DNA from: Syngnathus acus
Lineage: Eukaryota > Chordata > Actinopteri > Syngnathiformes > Syngnathidae
Assembly (NCBI RefSeq): GCF_901709675.1
Contig: NC_051106.1
Span: 4,660,001-4,724,000 of the forward strand
Direction of reading: 5' to 3'
Length of the DNA: 64,000 nt
Shown here: positions 37,591 to 48,655 of the stretch, piece by piece
Layout: each line of letters starts with the position of its first letter
How positions within the stretch are numbered: position 1 is the stretch's first letter
Made by a program: the position numbers and the translations under genes
Notes under the pieces: generated by a model
The model's input: only the letters and a program-made list of their open reading frames with translations
Told to the model about the DNA's origin: nothing
The model's database searches: none

Positions 37591-40132
37591 TCACTCTGCG
37601 TCGCTGCAGTTTTTGTCAGTGTTGTGGACGTTGGGGCATGTGTCATCTTTAGCTGGTGATGAGATGGACGACGAGGTGAACGCGCCTCCCTTTTCTTCAA
37701 CAAAACGTTCTTCGACGCCAGCTTTCCTCAACTCGTTCTTGTAAACTTGTTCCGCTTGAGCTTTGGCGTATCTCTGATGAAACAAAGATGACATCATGGC
37801 GGTATATGCAAGCGGAGGATGATGCGGCCGAACGCGTCCCTCACCTGTTTCACCTGTTCAAACAAAAGGGGGCGCTCTCGAACGCGAGCGTTCATGTCGT
37901 GTAGATCCCGCATGTAATCTCTTGTCCTTTGTCGATCCGTCTCCCTGTGTAGATCTTTGTTTACAAAAATGGCTACAAACTGAAGAATGACGGCCTCGCT
38001 TGCTCAGCACTCACCGATGGTGCTGCAGTCTTTCGTCGTAGACTTCTTTCAAGCTTTTGTGAGGGTCCATCGACTTGGCGTGGAGGGAAACCGTCTTCCT
38101 CAAGGCCTCCGATTTGCTCTGGTATTTCCTTGCCCAGTCTGCACTTTCCTGATTCTTCCCATCCCTCATCTCCATGGATTTCCTATGAATATAAATTAGG
38201 TGAGGTACATCATTTATTAAGCTTTCAAATCAATTGTGGGATTCACTTCCATTGAATTCATAAATGATGTAAAAAAACAATTAGACTAGATTCCTTTGAA
38301 TTGCTTGTTCGCTCACTCACTCATAAGCCTAACAAGATCCAGTTCATGACCTTACCTGATGGCCATGCAACGTTTCCTGGTAGCATCTGTGATGTAAGTC
38401 GGAAGTGTGTCTGCAGACAACGACCTTAGGGCACCGCATGACTTACTCCGCCTCATATTATTTTGACTGGGTATCTGTAAAAAAAAAACAAGGGTAGCCT
38501 CACATTATAAACACAATTTTACAGCCAAAGCACATTCAAATTATTAATGGTGACTTTGTTACTCAAAATATTACCAAACCTGTTACTAAATTGCAATGTT
38601 CCTGAATCCTCAGGAGAACACACTCAAAAATAGAACAGGAGGAAAGCTGAATTATTGGGTGCATTCTTTACATACTATGTGCATAGGGTACAGGAACGAC
38701 TGGAGAAAACCACCCTTCCCACAAAGAGGACATGCAACGTGGCTTTGCAACAACATATTTTGAGGTTAGTTTTAGAGGTTACGGTACATACATCATGGTT
38801 GGGAGGTTTAGAAATATCTTGCGATGAGAAACCAGGCTCACATAACATTGGGTTGTTCTATTTTAACTCCAGCACAAAAAAAAAATGGGAGACACTACAG
38901 ATATGTATATATTTTCATTCTACAATGCAATACAATGTTTACCTGTGAGATTTCAGGACTCATCCTACTTTGCCTGGCAGGAAGAGCGGATGTCCTCAGG
39001 TAGAAGGGTTGACACTTGGTTAGATCTTTACTTAGTGTTGCTTTCAGACCTTCTGCCCGCAGGGCTTTGTGCAACCGGTTGAAATCGGGCACCTGCTGGT
39101 TGATCTTAGGCTGAAAGCTCGGCTTCTCGTAAAGGAATCCCAACTTTTCCATTCTGGTGCAATCTGAAATGCGAAGTTTGGGCTTGTCTGGATTCTCCTG
39201 TTGTGTAGTGCTGATGTGGCTTTTCCTGCAACTCTCCCGCTCTGCAAAAACATTGCAGAGAAAATTTTGGAATGCACAAAGTATCTGGCACATTATTTTT
39301 GATACAGCTTTTGTAATGATTTAATTTGATTGTGGGAGTGTTCATACAAAAATATTAAGTATTATGTCAATTTTTCCAAATATTTTCATTTGTGTAGAAA
39401 GAAAGCTCTCACACCTGCTGGCGCTTTAACGTGTTTAGGACACGACTGCTGAACATTCTGTACAGTCGTCTTTTTTGCTTGCAGCTCAACCAGCTTCTCC
39501 TGTTTCTTCTTTTCTCTCTCCTGGAAGCTGAAAGGTTTCTGAACAGAAAACAGGAAGGTTTTTCTTTGCTCTAACCCTTGCTTTCTTTCCTTGTCCCGCC
39601 GTTCCATCATCTCCTGATAGAGAGGAAGTTTGACTTGAATGGGGACAGGAAGGGCAGTGAACTTTTTCTTGCACTCAGCTTCGGCCTCCTCCTCTTTCTT
39701 CTGCTGTGTTGTTTTGAATGAAGGTTCTCGTTCACATTGCTGCGTCTGGGTGGGAGGCCGAGTGGAGTGTTTCTTGCACTCGGATGAAGATTCCAAAACT
39801 GGAGCAGACAACCCCAACAGCCTAAAATAGTTTGATAGATTACTGTCAAACCAACTAGCAGATGTCCTCCGTCGAGAATGAATCTTTAAAAAAAATCACA
39901 TCTCTTATAGTTCAAGTAAAAATAAGCAGACTGAGGAGACTTACTTGGTCCTTGGAGACAGTTCTGCTGAGAGGAGAGTGTTGTGATGAATCCTGCTCTC
40001 TAATTGCTCTCTGTGCCTCCTCTCGGTCTCTTGCAGCTGTCGTTGGATTGTCTCGCTCAGGGACCGCAGCCTCTGATGGAGGATTTCTTCTGATTCCGAA
40101 CCATCTGTAAGCATCATCTCTGGTTCTGACAT
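37591..40132 (-). CDS. fam161b: FAM161B, ciliary/centrosomal FAM161 family protein
   Basis: The FAM161 family (FAM161A is a photoreceptor cilium protein) contains microtubule- and centriole-associated coiled-coil proteins. Exons: 40132-39945, 39821-39415, 39241-38943, 38474-38356, 38182-38015, 37944-37845 and 37773-37591. They give 487 residues with consistent phases (2,1,0,2,2,0). The family core is in exon 2: FTALPVPIQVKLPLYQEMME, then QKPFSFQEREKKKQEKL. Exon 6 carries DYMRDLHDMNARV and RPLLFEQVKQ, which match the conserved C-terminal FAM161 region. Exon 1 is Glu/Gln/Arg-rich and likely helical (RLRSLSETIQRQLQETERR). The head-to-head position next to coq6 matches human FAM161B, which is why I prefer B over A. 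Human FAM161B is longer, so some linker sequence is lost here. Confidence 0.88.
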
Positions 40133-40330
40133 ATTTGCTGGTCAAGATGGTTGTGATGTCATCTGAAATGTTTAGTAAAAGCTTATCAGTCATCCATCTG
40201 TATGTTTTCTTTTTCTCCATCTTTCTTGTTTGAAGTTAAAAAAAAAAGAAAAGTTTTGATGAAGCCTGTTCCCTTTCTTAAATGGCCACTAAATCAAACA
40301 TGACCCACAGGACCAGTCTGCGTATGACGT

Positions 40331-40344
40331 GTTACCGTGGCAAC
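40331..40344. promoter_or_regulatory. fam161b: RFX X-box upstream of fam161b
   Basis: GTTACC-GT-GGCAAC is an inverted repeat of two RFX half-sites (GTTRCC and GGYAAC) with the standard two-base spacer. It lies about 200 bases upstream of the fam161b start codon. RFX factors drive ciliary genes through X-boxes at this distance, which fits the expected role of FAM161B. Confidence 0.65.
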
Positions 40345-40781
40345 CAAACAATCCACTCCGTTGAGCGCGTAATGTGGATAAAGAGTGAACTATTAAGAAG
40401 TGAGAGAGAAAACTGAATTATATTTATTGTTAGTTTCAACTTCAGTGTGCAAGCCATCGTTGTAATATTTAACAGCGTAAACAGCTCCTAACCTGTTAAA
40501 AGGCAAACTGTGCGTGGAGTTTCCCTGCATCAAGGCTTCATCCCTGTACAGAAATCTTCGTCGATAAAGTATACTGTTCTGCATTTGGACTTTTTTGCAA
40601 TGAAGATAAAATTAACCAAAAATAAATATTAAAAAAAGACAAGTGGCTGCACCACTATTGGGCGAGCTTCGGTTTCTCTTGAGCGTTTTGTGTGGTCAAA
40701 AGCGGAAGCGCAAACCACGACAGAGGTCTGCCCTGATTGGCTAAGAAGCCGGAAGTGATTTCCCCTTGCTGTCAACAAAAC

Positions 40782-40802
40782 ATGGCTGTAGTGTTGAGGT
40801 GA
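40782..40802 (+). other. short upstream ORF in the coq6 leader
   Basis: A start codon in good context (AACATGG) opens a six-codon frame (MAVVLR) that stops 131 bases before the coq6 ATG. Whether the transcript begins upstream of it is not known. The GAG|GTGACT around its stop could instead be a weak donor. Confidence 0.3.
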
Positions 40803-40933
40803 CTCGACTGCTCTTTTTAGGACGCGCTCAAGGAGAAACCCGAACTTGCATTGCATATTTCAGCGGTTAGGCTTCGCCGAGGAAATGTGCATCCCTGTTT
40901 AATGCAAGGCTCGTTTCGTTTAAATACCGAATA

Positions 40934-43900
40934 ATGCTAAACCTTACAAGGGCTAGCATAGCCCTAAACGAGTTCGGGCGGAGTTTCCTGGCAGAAAAAC
41001 GCTTTTCTGTTGTAAAAAGTATCCATCGTGCATTAGTGTGTGCACAGCATGGCGACGATCGTGGCAACAGTGAGGTTTATGATGTTATTATATCCGGGGG
41101 AGGGATGGTTGGATCTGCAATGGCATGTTCCCTCGGTGAGTGACCACATCCATCTGTCAACATCCAAAAGATTGTGTATGATTAAGTAAACGAGAATACA
41201 AATCAGCAGCCACTGTCACACGTAATGTTCTCCTGGCAGGCATGGATCCCAACTTGTCAGAGAAGAAGATCCTTCTCCTAGAAGCAGGAAACAAGAAAGT
41301 AATGGAGACTGTTCCTGACAGCTACAGTACCAGAGTCAGCTCCATCAGTCCAGGCTCTGCTACACTCCTCACTGGTGCAGTAGACTACATCACCCTTTTT
41401 TGACCCTGTCATAATTTCAACCACTATGTACCGGCTTTGTTAATCTATTTATGCCAGCAACATATAGTGATATGCAGAACAATTAAATGTTCCTCCACTA
41501 GATGGCAGAAAGTACAATTAAACAGGTCTACTACACTGGAGAAGTTTTTAAGTAATTAAGGAAGTAAATAAAATAAGATAAAGTTCTGAATTGCACAATT
41601 AATCCAATGCATGGAAGCTGATCTAAAATCAAATATCCTAATAATAAAACGCATTGTTAACATTAGAGGCATATTTTTTATTTGTCCCACCATTGTCTAA
41701 TATTTTTGTTTTCTGCAGGCATTGGTGCATGGGAGCATATCACAAAATTGAGGTACAAGCCTTATAAAAAGATGCAGGTACGATTATCATTCTTTGAATT
41801 ACAGTAGTTGCTTGTTATCAATCAATGTATCTCTGATGCTTATTCTTTTTTTCATATTTCTTCTTGCAACGTTGCCATTTTTTTTTTTTTATCATTTAAC
41901 TGAGTCCTGCTGTTTTTAACATGAAAGGTACTGCACACTGATATTCTCCATGTATTTCTGTCATCCAATAATCATAATACTATACAATTTGCGGAGAGCA
42001 ACTTCTTTGACATTCCGCTTGTACTCCGTCTTACAGCGAAATGAACAAAAAACTCATTTGCGGTGTGTATAATTGTGCACATAGTATGGAGTCCTTTACA
42101 TTAAATGCCAGGTTCAGTTGACATGTAATTTCGTCATTCCGTTATGCAACGTCTGCCTTTATTAGGAGCCCTATAAAAAAAAAAAAAAAGCATACCTTCA
42201 TGCGACACAAATGAACGTTGGATGACCTACTTTCTTTTTCTTCTTAAAACCGTATGTTTGATGAGGATGAAGTACTTTTGGCATTTGCAAATTGCTACTC
42301 ACTCCCCCGTCCGTCCGTGTCTTCTAATTATGAAGATTCATGTGAACAAGTGCAGCAAGATGAAAGGCTGTTTGCCGCTTCATGGCATTGGATGCAAGGC
42401 TCGGCCCGGCTTGTAAGATGTGGTCGCTGTGTACCAAAGCCTCGACCGCAGTGTTTCACTCCAGGGCTAAGATGTCATCATGGCGTGCCATTTAGAGTGA
42501 TTATGGCAGCGTACCTCACCCAAGATACCTTTATTCTACTACTTTTTTGTTTGTTTTGCCTTCTGGATCATAGTCATTCCCATCCTAGCCGTAGAAGGGA
42601 AAATATGCGCTCCGTGTCTAAATAACATTTGCACCATGCTTAAAGTCTCCCCCGCCTAAGAGTTTAAATTCAGAGCAAGCTCATTTTCCCTTAAGGTCAC
42701 AAGCAAGTGCTTAAATGTTGCAAGGAAAGCAGAAGCTGCATCGCGTCACCCTGTGTTAAACAAACCCCAAACAATTTTTGGGTTGGTCTCCTAACCACTT
42801 ATCACAAGTTGCAAACCCAAAACGCCATTAGTGGGTTTTTTAAAGGGTATATCCCCTTACTTTATGGTAAGCTGGAAAGAAAGAGTCGTAGCAGCATTAG
42901 CGTCTTACGGCTGAATGATGGCTTACCTCAGCATATTTACAACCCAGAAGAGGACGAAGCAAACACTTTCACCCCCCTCATGTTTAACTCGAATTCAAAT
43001 TCGGAATTAGATCAAGTTTAACAATATTAGTGACCATACTGTTTAAAAATGTTTATCTGCGTTACAATAAAATATATCAAATTTATTATACATGAATGAT
43101 TTGATTGGTTAGGTTTATGCTAACATAAAGACAAATGAACGATGAGTTCATGTGGGTTGAGGGTTTTTTTTTTTTTTTTGCCCAAAGTTGGCTCAAATTG
43201 ACCCAACTTCCTGGGTCGGTCCAATTTCTAAGGGTGCGGTACTTTGTATAAAAAGTTTGCAAACCACTGTTCTAGATGAATGCTGTGCTGATGTCCTAAT
43301 CTATTTAGCAGACCGGGCCTATCTTCGACAGCAACTTTGACGCGATCATCTTTGGTTATATTTAGAGACGGGGAGGATTAACTTGAGGCGAGACCGCAGG
43401 CGTAATGACTCTCTCATTTAGGTTTGGGATGCCTGCTCCGATGCCCTGATCACATTCGATAAGGATAATCTGGAGGAGGTGATGGCCTACATCGTGGAGA
43501 ACGACGTGGTCGTGGCTGCACTCACCAAACAGCTGGACAGTCTGTCTGGTGAGCCGAGCATCGCTCAGTCAGTCAGTCGCACGAAAGCCACGCCACCACA
43601 TTAGTATTTCCAACCACTGGTGTTTTTAGTTATATTCCCGCCATGAGCCGTTGATGATTTTCCGTCAATTTCAATCAAAACTTCACATTTTAAGAACTGG
43701 CAAGGCTGGCCGGGGCCTATGAGGACACGTGAAGTGGTCCAGTGACCTATTTAAAGCCTTGCCGCCACCACCCCAGGCTCTAAAGCGCTGACTGCCTTCA
43801 GCGCTCGATTGCTGTTGACATTAAACCAAAACGTTGCAAATAAAAAGCAGCCCTGCAATGGTACTTGGCAGTTTCAGTGGCATATTTATAAATGCTTTTA

Positions 43901-46900
43901 GGCCAAACAAGGGGCGTGTGGTTCCCGCACGTTTTTTGCCCTCATGTGCTTGCCGTTTGTCTTCCTGTCATTGGACTCAAAGATGTAGTACATGAAAAGT
44001 CTGCTGCCTGCCAGCTGTTTCCAATGAAATCTCCCTCTCCAATCACCAAAACCCCATATTTAACATCCCTGTTCGGTAACCAGCAGCCAATCTGCGGATG
44101 GCTCCCGCTCCAAGCAGGGCTCAGGCCGCTTTCTTGTTCTGGAGGACCAGCTGCCGGTATTTTAGGAAGTGCAGGAGGAGGTTGGATGCAATATCCAAAG
44201 AGCCGACCGACAGCATGTGCAAAGCGTGGCGTGGTTAGCTTGTAGATAAACACTATTAGTCCATGGCGTGTGGCAGACCGAGACCATTAAGATCTTCTTG
44301 TGCCAGGGAGAAGGCCACGGTGTTTTACAACTAGTCCCTGCGTGTTTGCGTGCGCTCGGGGTGACAAACAGTGAAAGCGTAACATAAAACTTGTTGGAAT
44401 GCTTTGTTTACACTTTATAAAATGCTTTTTTTTTTGTTCCTTGTTTTGCTCCCTGCTTGTTTGGCAGAGAACGTGAAAGTCAAGTACAGGTCCAAAGTGA
44501 TCAAGTACACATGGCCGACGCCGCACCAGACGGTACGCTCCATCCCGTGGGTGCAGGTCACGTTGGCCAGCGGGGAAACGCTCCACACCAAGTTGCTTGT
44601 AAGTTAAATTCTTTATTCAAATTCCTAATATTACATAGCGTCATTATCTCTTTTTTTTTGTTTCCTCTGTGCGTGTCAGATTGGAGCAGATGGACCCAAC
44701 TCTATGGTGAGGCGGGAATTAGGCATCCCCACAGTCAAGTGGAATTACGACCAATCGGCTGTGGTTGCTGTGCTGCATCTATCAGAGGTCGAGAATGAGC
44801 CGCTTCCTTTCTTCAGACCTACTTTAATGTTATGCTTCCAGTTAATATATTATTTCATCCGTTTCAGCCCACAGAGAACAATGTCGCATGGCAGAGGTTC
44901 CTCCCAACAGGACCCATTGCAATGTTACCGGTAATGAAGTCATATTATAGACTCATGTTTTTTTTTAATGCACATTTGTTGTTTGATCAACATCTGTCGC
45001 TGCATCCTCTTTATGCTGCAGCTCTCGGACACCGCAAGCTCTCTCGTGTGGTCAACCAGTCATCACCTGGCCGAGGAGCTCCTGTTGCTGGATGACGAGT
45101 GCTTTGTCGACGCAATCAACTCTGCCTTTGTGAGTGCCAATTAAAATGATGGCGTGTCCCTCAAGTCATTGTCGCAGCTTGTTTGTGTGGTTTGTGTCTC
45201 CTCACGTAATCTTGTTGTAAACACTTTTTTTTTTTTTACCATATGTGAAACAATACCTATAGCGCTTTGGACAAATGACATACCTATCCCTTTCTTGTGT
45301 TTAGAGGAACTCCTTTTTCCCAAGCGGCTATTTTTACTGCCTGCTGAAGGATGGGGTCACTACGGTTGAGTCATGTTTGGTTTCAGTTCTGGTTTGGTAA
45401 TTAAACTTGCGGTCTCCCAGTGTCGACCATTACTGCATGGAATGTTTTTCAAACGGAGCTAATTCAACTGTATTGCCTGGCCTGCATCTTCTTTTAATTA
45501 GCCCTACTCCCCAGGCCTCGCCAAACCCTTTAGTTAGGGAGGGCAAATAACGGCCCTTGCCTGGAGTTCAGCTTTGCTCCAATGTCAGCTAATTTCGTTG
45601 TCCACTGTAAACGATATCGTCTGTTTTCTCTCTCATACGTTCTTCTTTTTTATTCGCAGTGGAGTAACGAAAACCAGTCGGAGCTGGTCGAGACGGCCGG
45701 GTCTCTCTTCCGGAGCGCCCTCGCCACCATCATGCCCTCTGCGGGTTCGCCTCGCCAGCTGCCCCCGAGTGTGGCGAGCATCGGGCCCAAATCTCGCGTC
45801 ATGTTCCCTCTCGGCATGGGCCACGCATCGGAGTACATTAGGCACAGAGTTGCGCTCATTGGGTAAGAGAAAATGAATGAATGATAGTTTTAGAGGTTCT
45901 GAAAATCAGAGTTGGGGATAATTGAATTGAATGAAACATAAATCTCACAAACACACCCTAGAATTTGTGTGATTTGTGCCTTTAAATTGACAGTGACTCA
46001 AAAGGCTCTTAATTTGAGCTACTACAAGTCAAGGTACCACTTTATTAACTTTCCCATGGATTTTTTCCCCAAGTACATTTTTTTTTTCTACAGTTGCGTG
46101 ACAATCTCCTGCTTATTGTGTTCAGGGTCATGCGTGAGCTGGAGTCTCTGCCAGCTGGCTTAGGGTGCGCCACAGGGTCCACCCTTGACGTGTAGCCAGT
46201 CAATCACAGGGCGCATAGACACTACGGACAATATAAAGTCTTCAATTAAACATGCATCATTTCGAAATGAACGAAAACCCAAGCAATTACGTGGCAAGTG
46301 GGAATATGCCAAGTTCCGGGCCACTGTGGTTTTAGCCGGAATCTCTGTGAGAACAGCGCCGTGTCATCAGTGACAAGCTGATTATTGGAAGACCAATCAC
46401 CTCACAACGCTCTTCATCGTATGGTGGAACACTTCAGAATCTGAAGTAGGGTTTTGGCAGATTGTGTTGTACTTGTATTTGGAAGAAGATAAAATAGGCC
46501 TCTGCATGCATGTGGTGAATTTGTAGAGACAGGCATATGTTTGTCTTTCCAGGGACGCAGCCCATCGTGTCCATCCTCTGGCCGGTCAGGGAGCCAACCT
46601 GGGCTTCGGGGATGTGGCTTGCCTCACACAGCTACTGAGCCAGGCCGCCTTTAACGGGAAGGACCTGGGTCAGTCAGAGCTCCAAACAGACATGAGCACT
46701 GCAACCAAAGCTCGGTGGTTTCCCCTAAACTATTTTCCAAAAGCCCATCTCACGTGCACGCTGTTGGATTATAAAAAGCATCATGTTTGATTTTTTTTTT
46801 TCCCCTTCATTTAGTTTGCCAACAATTCCATGCTCATTGCTTTTCTGGGGATATTGTGTTTTTTTTTCCCCCTCTCAAGTTAAAATTATATTTTGACGCA

Positions 46901-47673
46901 ATGCCACGTCGTCAGATTTTCACTTACAGTGTTTTTTGTTGTGCAGGAGCAATGCAGCACCTGTTAGAATATGAAAGTGAGCGCCAGCGGTACAACCTGC
47001 CCATGATGGCCGCCATCGACCTCATGAAGCGCCTCTATTCCACCAATACCGCTCCCGTGGTTCTCCTCCGGACCTTCGGCCTGCAGGCTACCAACATGCT
47101 CCCAACACTAAAAGTAAGCTCAACCCGATCGTACCAACCGTCAACCTGTCCAAGCTAAGCTCCGCCTCTTTGCTATTTTGTGATTACACGGAGCTTCACT
47201 TTGGCAGTGCCTGTAATTTCCAAGGCTCTGAATGTACTACTAAGTTTAGCCCCAAATTTAGTGTTACCAAAAGTGTGTGGGTGGGGTTCAACGCTGGCAC
47301 GAGGGCATTGGACAGCGGTGGCGGCTTGTGTTTTCGCACCCTTTTTATTACCGACCACTCATGTGAAACGGCTTTATTCGCTACTAAGTGATTCAGACCA
47401 AAACTGTAAATTGTAAGGAGGATGCACACTTACAAAGCCCTAAAGTATTTGCCCTCTTCCCGAGTTCAAATTATTTCTGTTGTTGTTTTTGCAAGCCAAT
47501 GTTATTTTCTCCCAAAGACAATTTAGTAAATATTAAATGCGATTTATAAATGATGATTATATTCATAATTATTTAACACCCACTATGACAAAAAATGTGA
47601 CCTTTATTCCATTGTGAAGATGTTTCCTGTTTTGGTTGTGCAGGAGCAGATCATGGCGTTTGCAAGCAAGTGA
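40934..47673 (+). CDS. coq6: ubiquinone biosynthesis monooxygenase COQ6
   Basis: COQ6 is a mitochondrial inner-membrane-associated FAD monooxygenase that hydroxylates the ring at C5 in coenzyme Q synthesis. Exons: 40934-41135, 41240-41374, 41719-41777, 43422-43548, 44468-44598, 44680-44787, 44868-44930, 45022-45129, 45660-45862, 46553-46668, 46947-47113 and 47644-47673. They give 482 residues. The first about 45 residues are basic and Ser/Ala-rich with almost no acid, fitting a mitochondrial targeting peptide. The FAD dinucleotide fold follows as [19 protein letters not shown]. Further marks are IGADGPNS (DG motif), [16 protein letters not shown], and the second FAD motif [21 protein letters not shown] at about 379-399. 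The C-terminus EQIMAFASK is identical to the human one as I recall it. An AATAAA follows at 47767-47772. Confidence 0.95.
41778..43421 (+). other. coq6: coq6 intron 3, longest intron of the gene
   Basis: About 1.64 kb without an exon. Two frames of 104 and 123 codons (42254-42625 and 42707-43021) have no recognisable domain. The part from about 42770 to 43235 begins near TTTTTGGGTTGGTC and ends near TTGACCCAACTTCCTGGG, a style seen in dispersed fish repeats. I could not define its ends. Confidence 0.35.
46123..46235. repeat. fragment of a common teleost dispersed repeat (coq6 intron 9)
   Basis: The passage around GTGAGCTGGAGTCTCTGCCAG, then a 'gtagccagtcaatcacagggcgcatagacac' phrase, is a degenerate copy of a repeat found across fish genomes. 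It shares the CCAGCCAATCACAGGG-like core with 5670-5735. Confidence 0.5.
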
Positions 47674-47766
47674 GCCCGTCAGCCGTCAAAGGATCTGTTA
47701 CATCTTTGCATTTGCAATTTATTTCCATTTGTGAGTGTGTAAAAATGTTGGATGATAACTAAATTT

Positions 47767-47772
47767 AATAAA
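47767..47772 (+). terminator. coq6: coq6 poly(A) signal
   Basis: AATAAA lies 94 bases after the stop codon and is followed by a T-rich tract with TTCTTCTTTG, a normal cleavage-region layout. Confidence 0.6.
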
Positions 47773-48655
47773 GATATATTTTTTTTCTTCTTCTTTGTGT
47801 TTTTATTTTTAATCATGTGTCTAAAAACAGGGTCTTCAATCATAAAGACCTTGAAATTCTTTCTTGTGGAGAAGTGAATTATCTCAGTGCTTTTACTGCA
47901 ATTGATAAGATCATCAACATTTATTATAGGATGGCTTACATACATACATTTTACATACAAATCATCTAAAAAAGCCTTACTATAAATCAGATAGTTTTTT
48001 TCTTAAAATACCTTACTATACATAATCATTAAAAAAAAAAAGCCTTACTATACAATTTGAGATTGTGGGATGATATTCCAGAGGGTAGCAGCTTGCAGAA
48101 ACCTTTTTATTTTATTAATTGGGGGTAAGAAAAGAACTATGAACTAAGTTCATAAAATTTCAATTATGAACTATGAACTGAACAGGTTCATTTTCAAATT
48201 TGTAAACTGAATTTTGAACTACTTTGTGTGGAAAATGAACTTTCCCAACACTGCACTCCACTTATCTCCAAATATTTGAGGCACTTTAAGAATCTATGCT
48301 GAGGTGTTGCTGCAAATCACGGTGGGCCAAACGCCTCACTCATACATTGCATGTTGGCTTTTCCTTAAATCTGTCAGCGGTGTGTAAATCACCTGTCACG
48401 TACCCCGCAGGAGTTGTCAGGAGCTCATCCTACATCACAGGTGTCAAACTCAAGGCCCGGGGGCCAGATACGGCCCGCCACATCATTTTACGTGGCCCGC
48501 GAAGACAAATAGTGCATCAAATTCATGTCATTACTAGAATTGCAAATTGTCTTCACTTTTAATATCTTTTTTTTTAAATATTTGACCAGTTTTTACTCGT
48601 CTGATTTGAAAACTAGTTATTTGTCGGTTTGTTTTGTAGCTTTTACTGTATGAGG

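Larger units (their letters stand above)
40133..40933. promoter_or_regulatory. bidirectional fam161b / coq6 promoter
   Basis: Start codons of two divergent genes lie 801 bases apart. Elements seen: an X-box GTTACCGTGGCAAC at 40331-40344, a CCAAT box (ATTGG) at 40736-40740, and an ETS/GABP-type CCGGAAGTG at 40749-40757, shortly before the coq6 5' UTR. CCAAT plus ETS is the usual make-up of shared housekeeping promoters, and ETS (NRF-2/GABP) sites are common in nuclear genes for mitochondrial proteins. Confidence 0.6.

Noticed and set aside
42254-43021. Two frames of 123 and 104 codons inside coq6 intron 3
   Set aside because: No recognisable domain, no partner exons, and the region has repeat-like phrases. 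The intron is bounded by good coq6 splice sites and the coq6 reading frame skips it cleanly.
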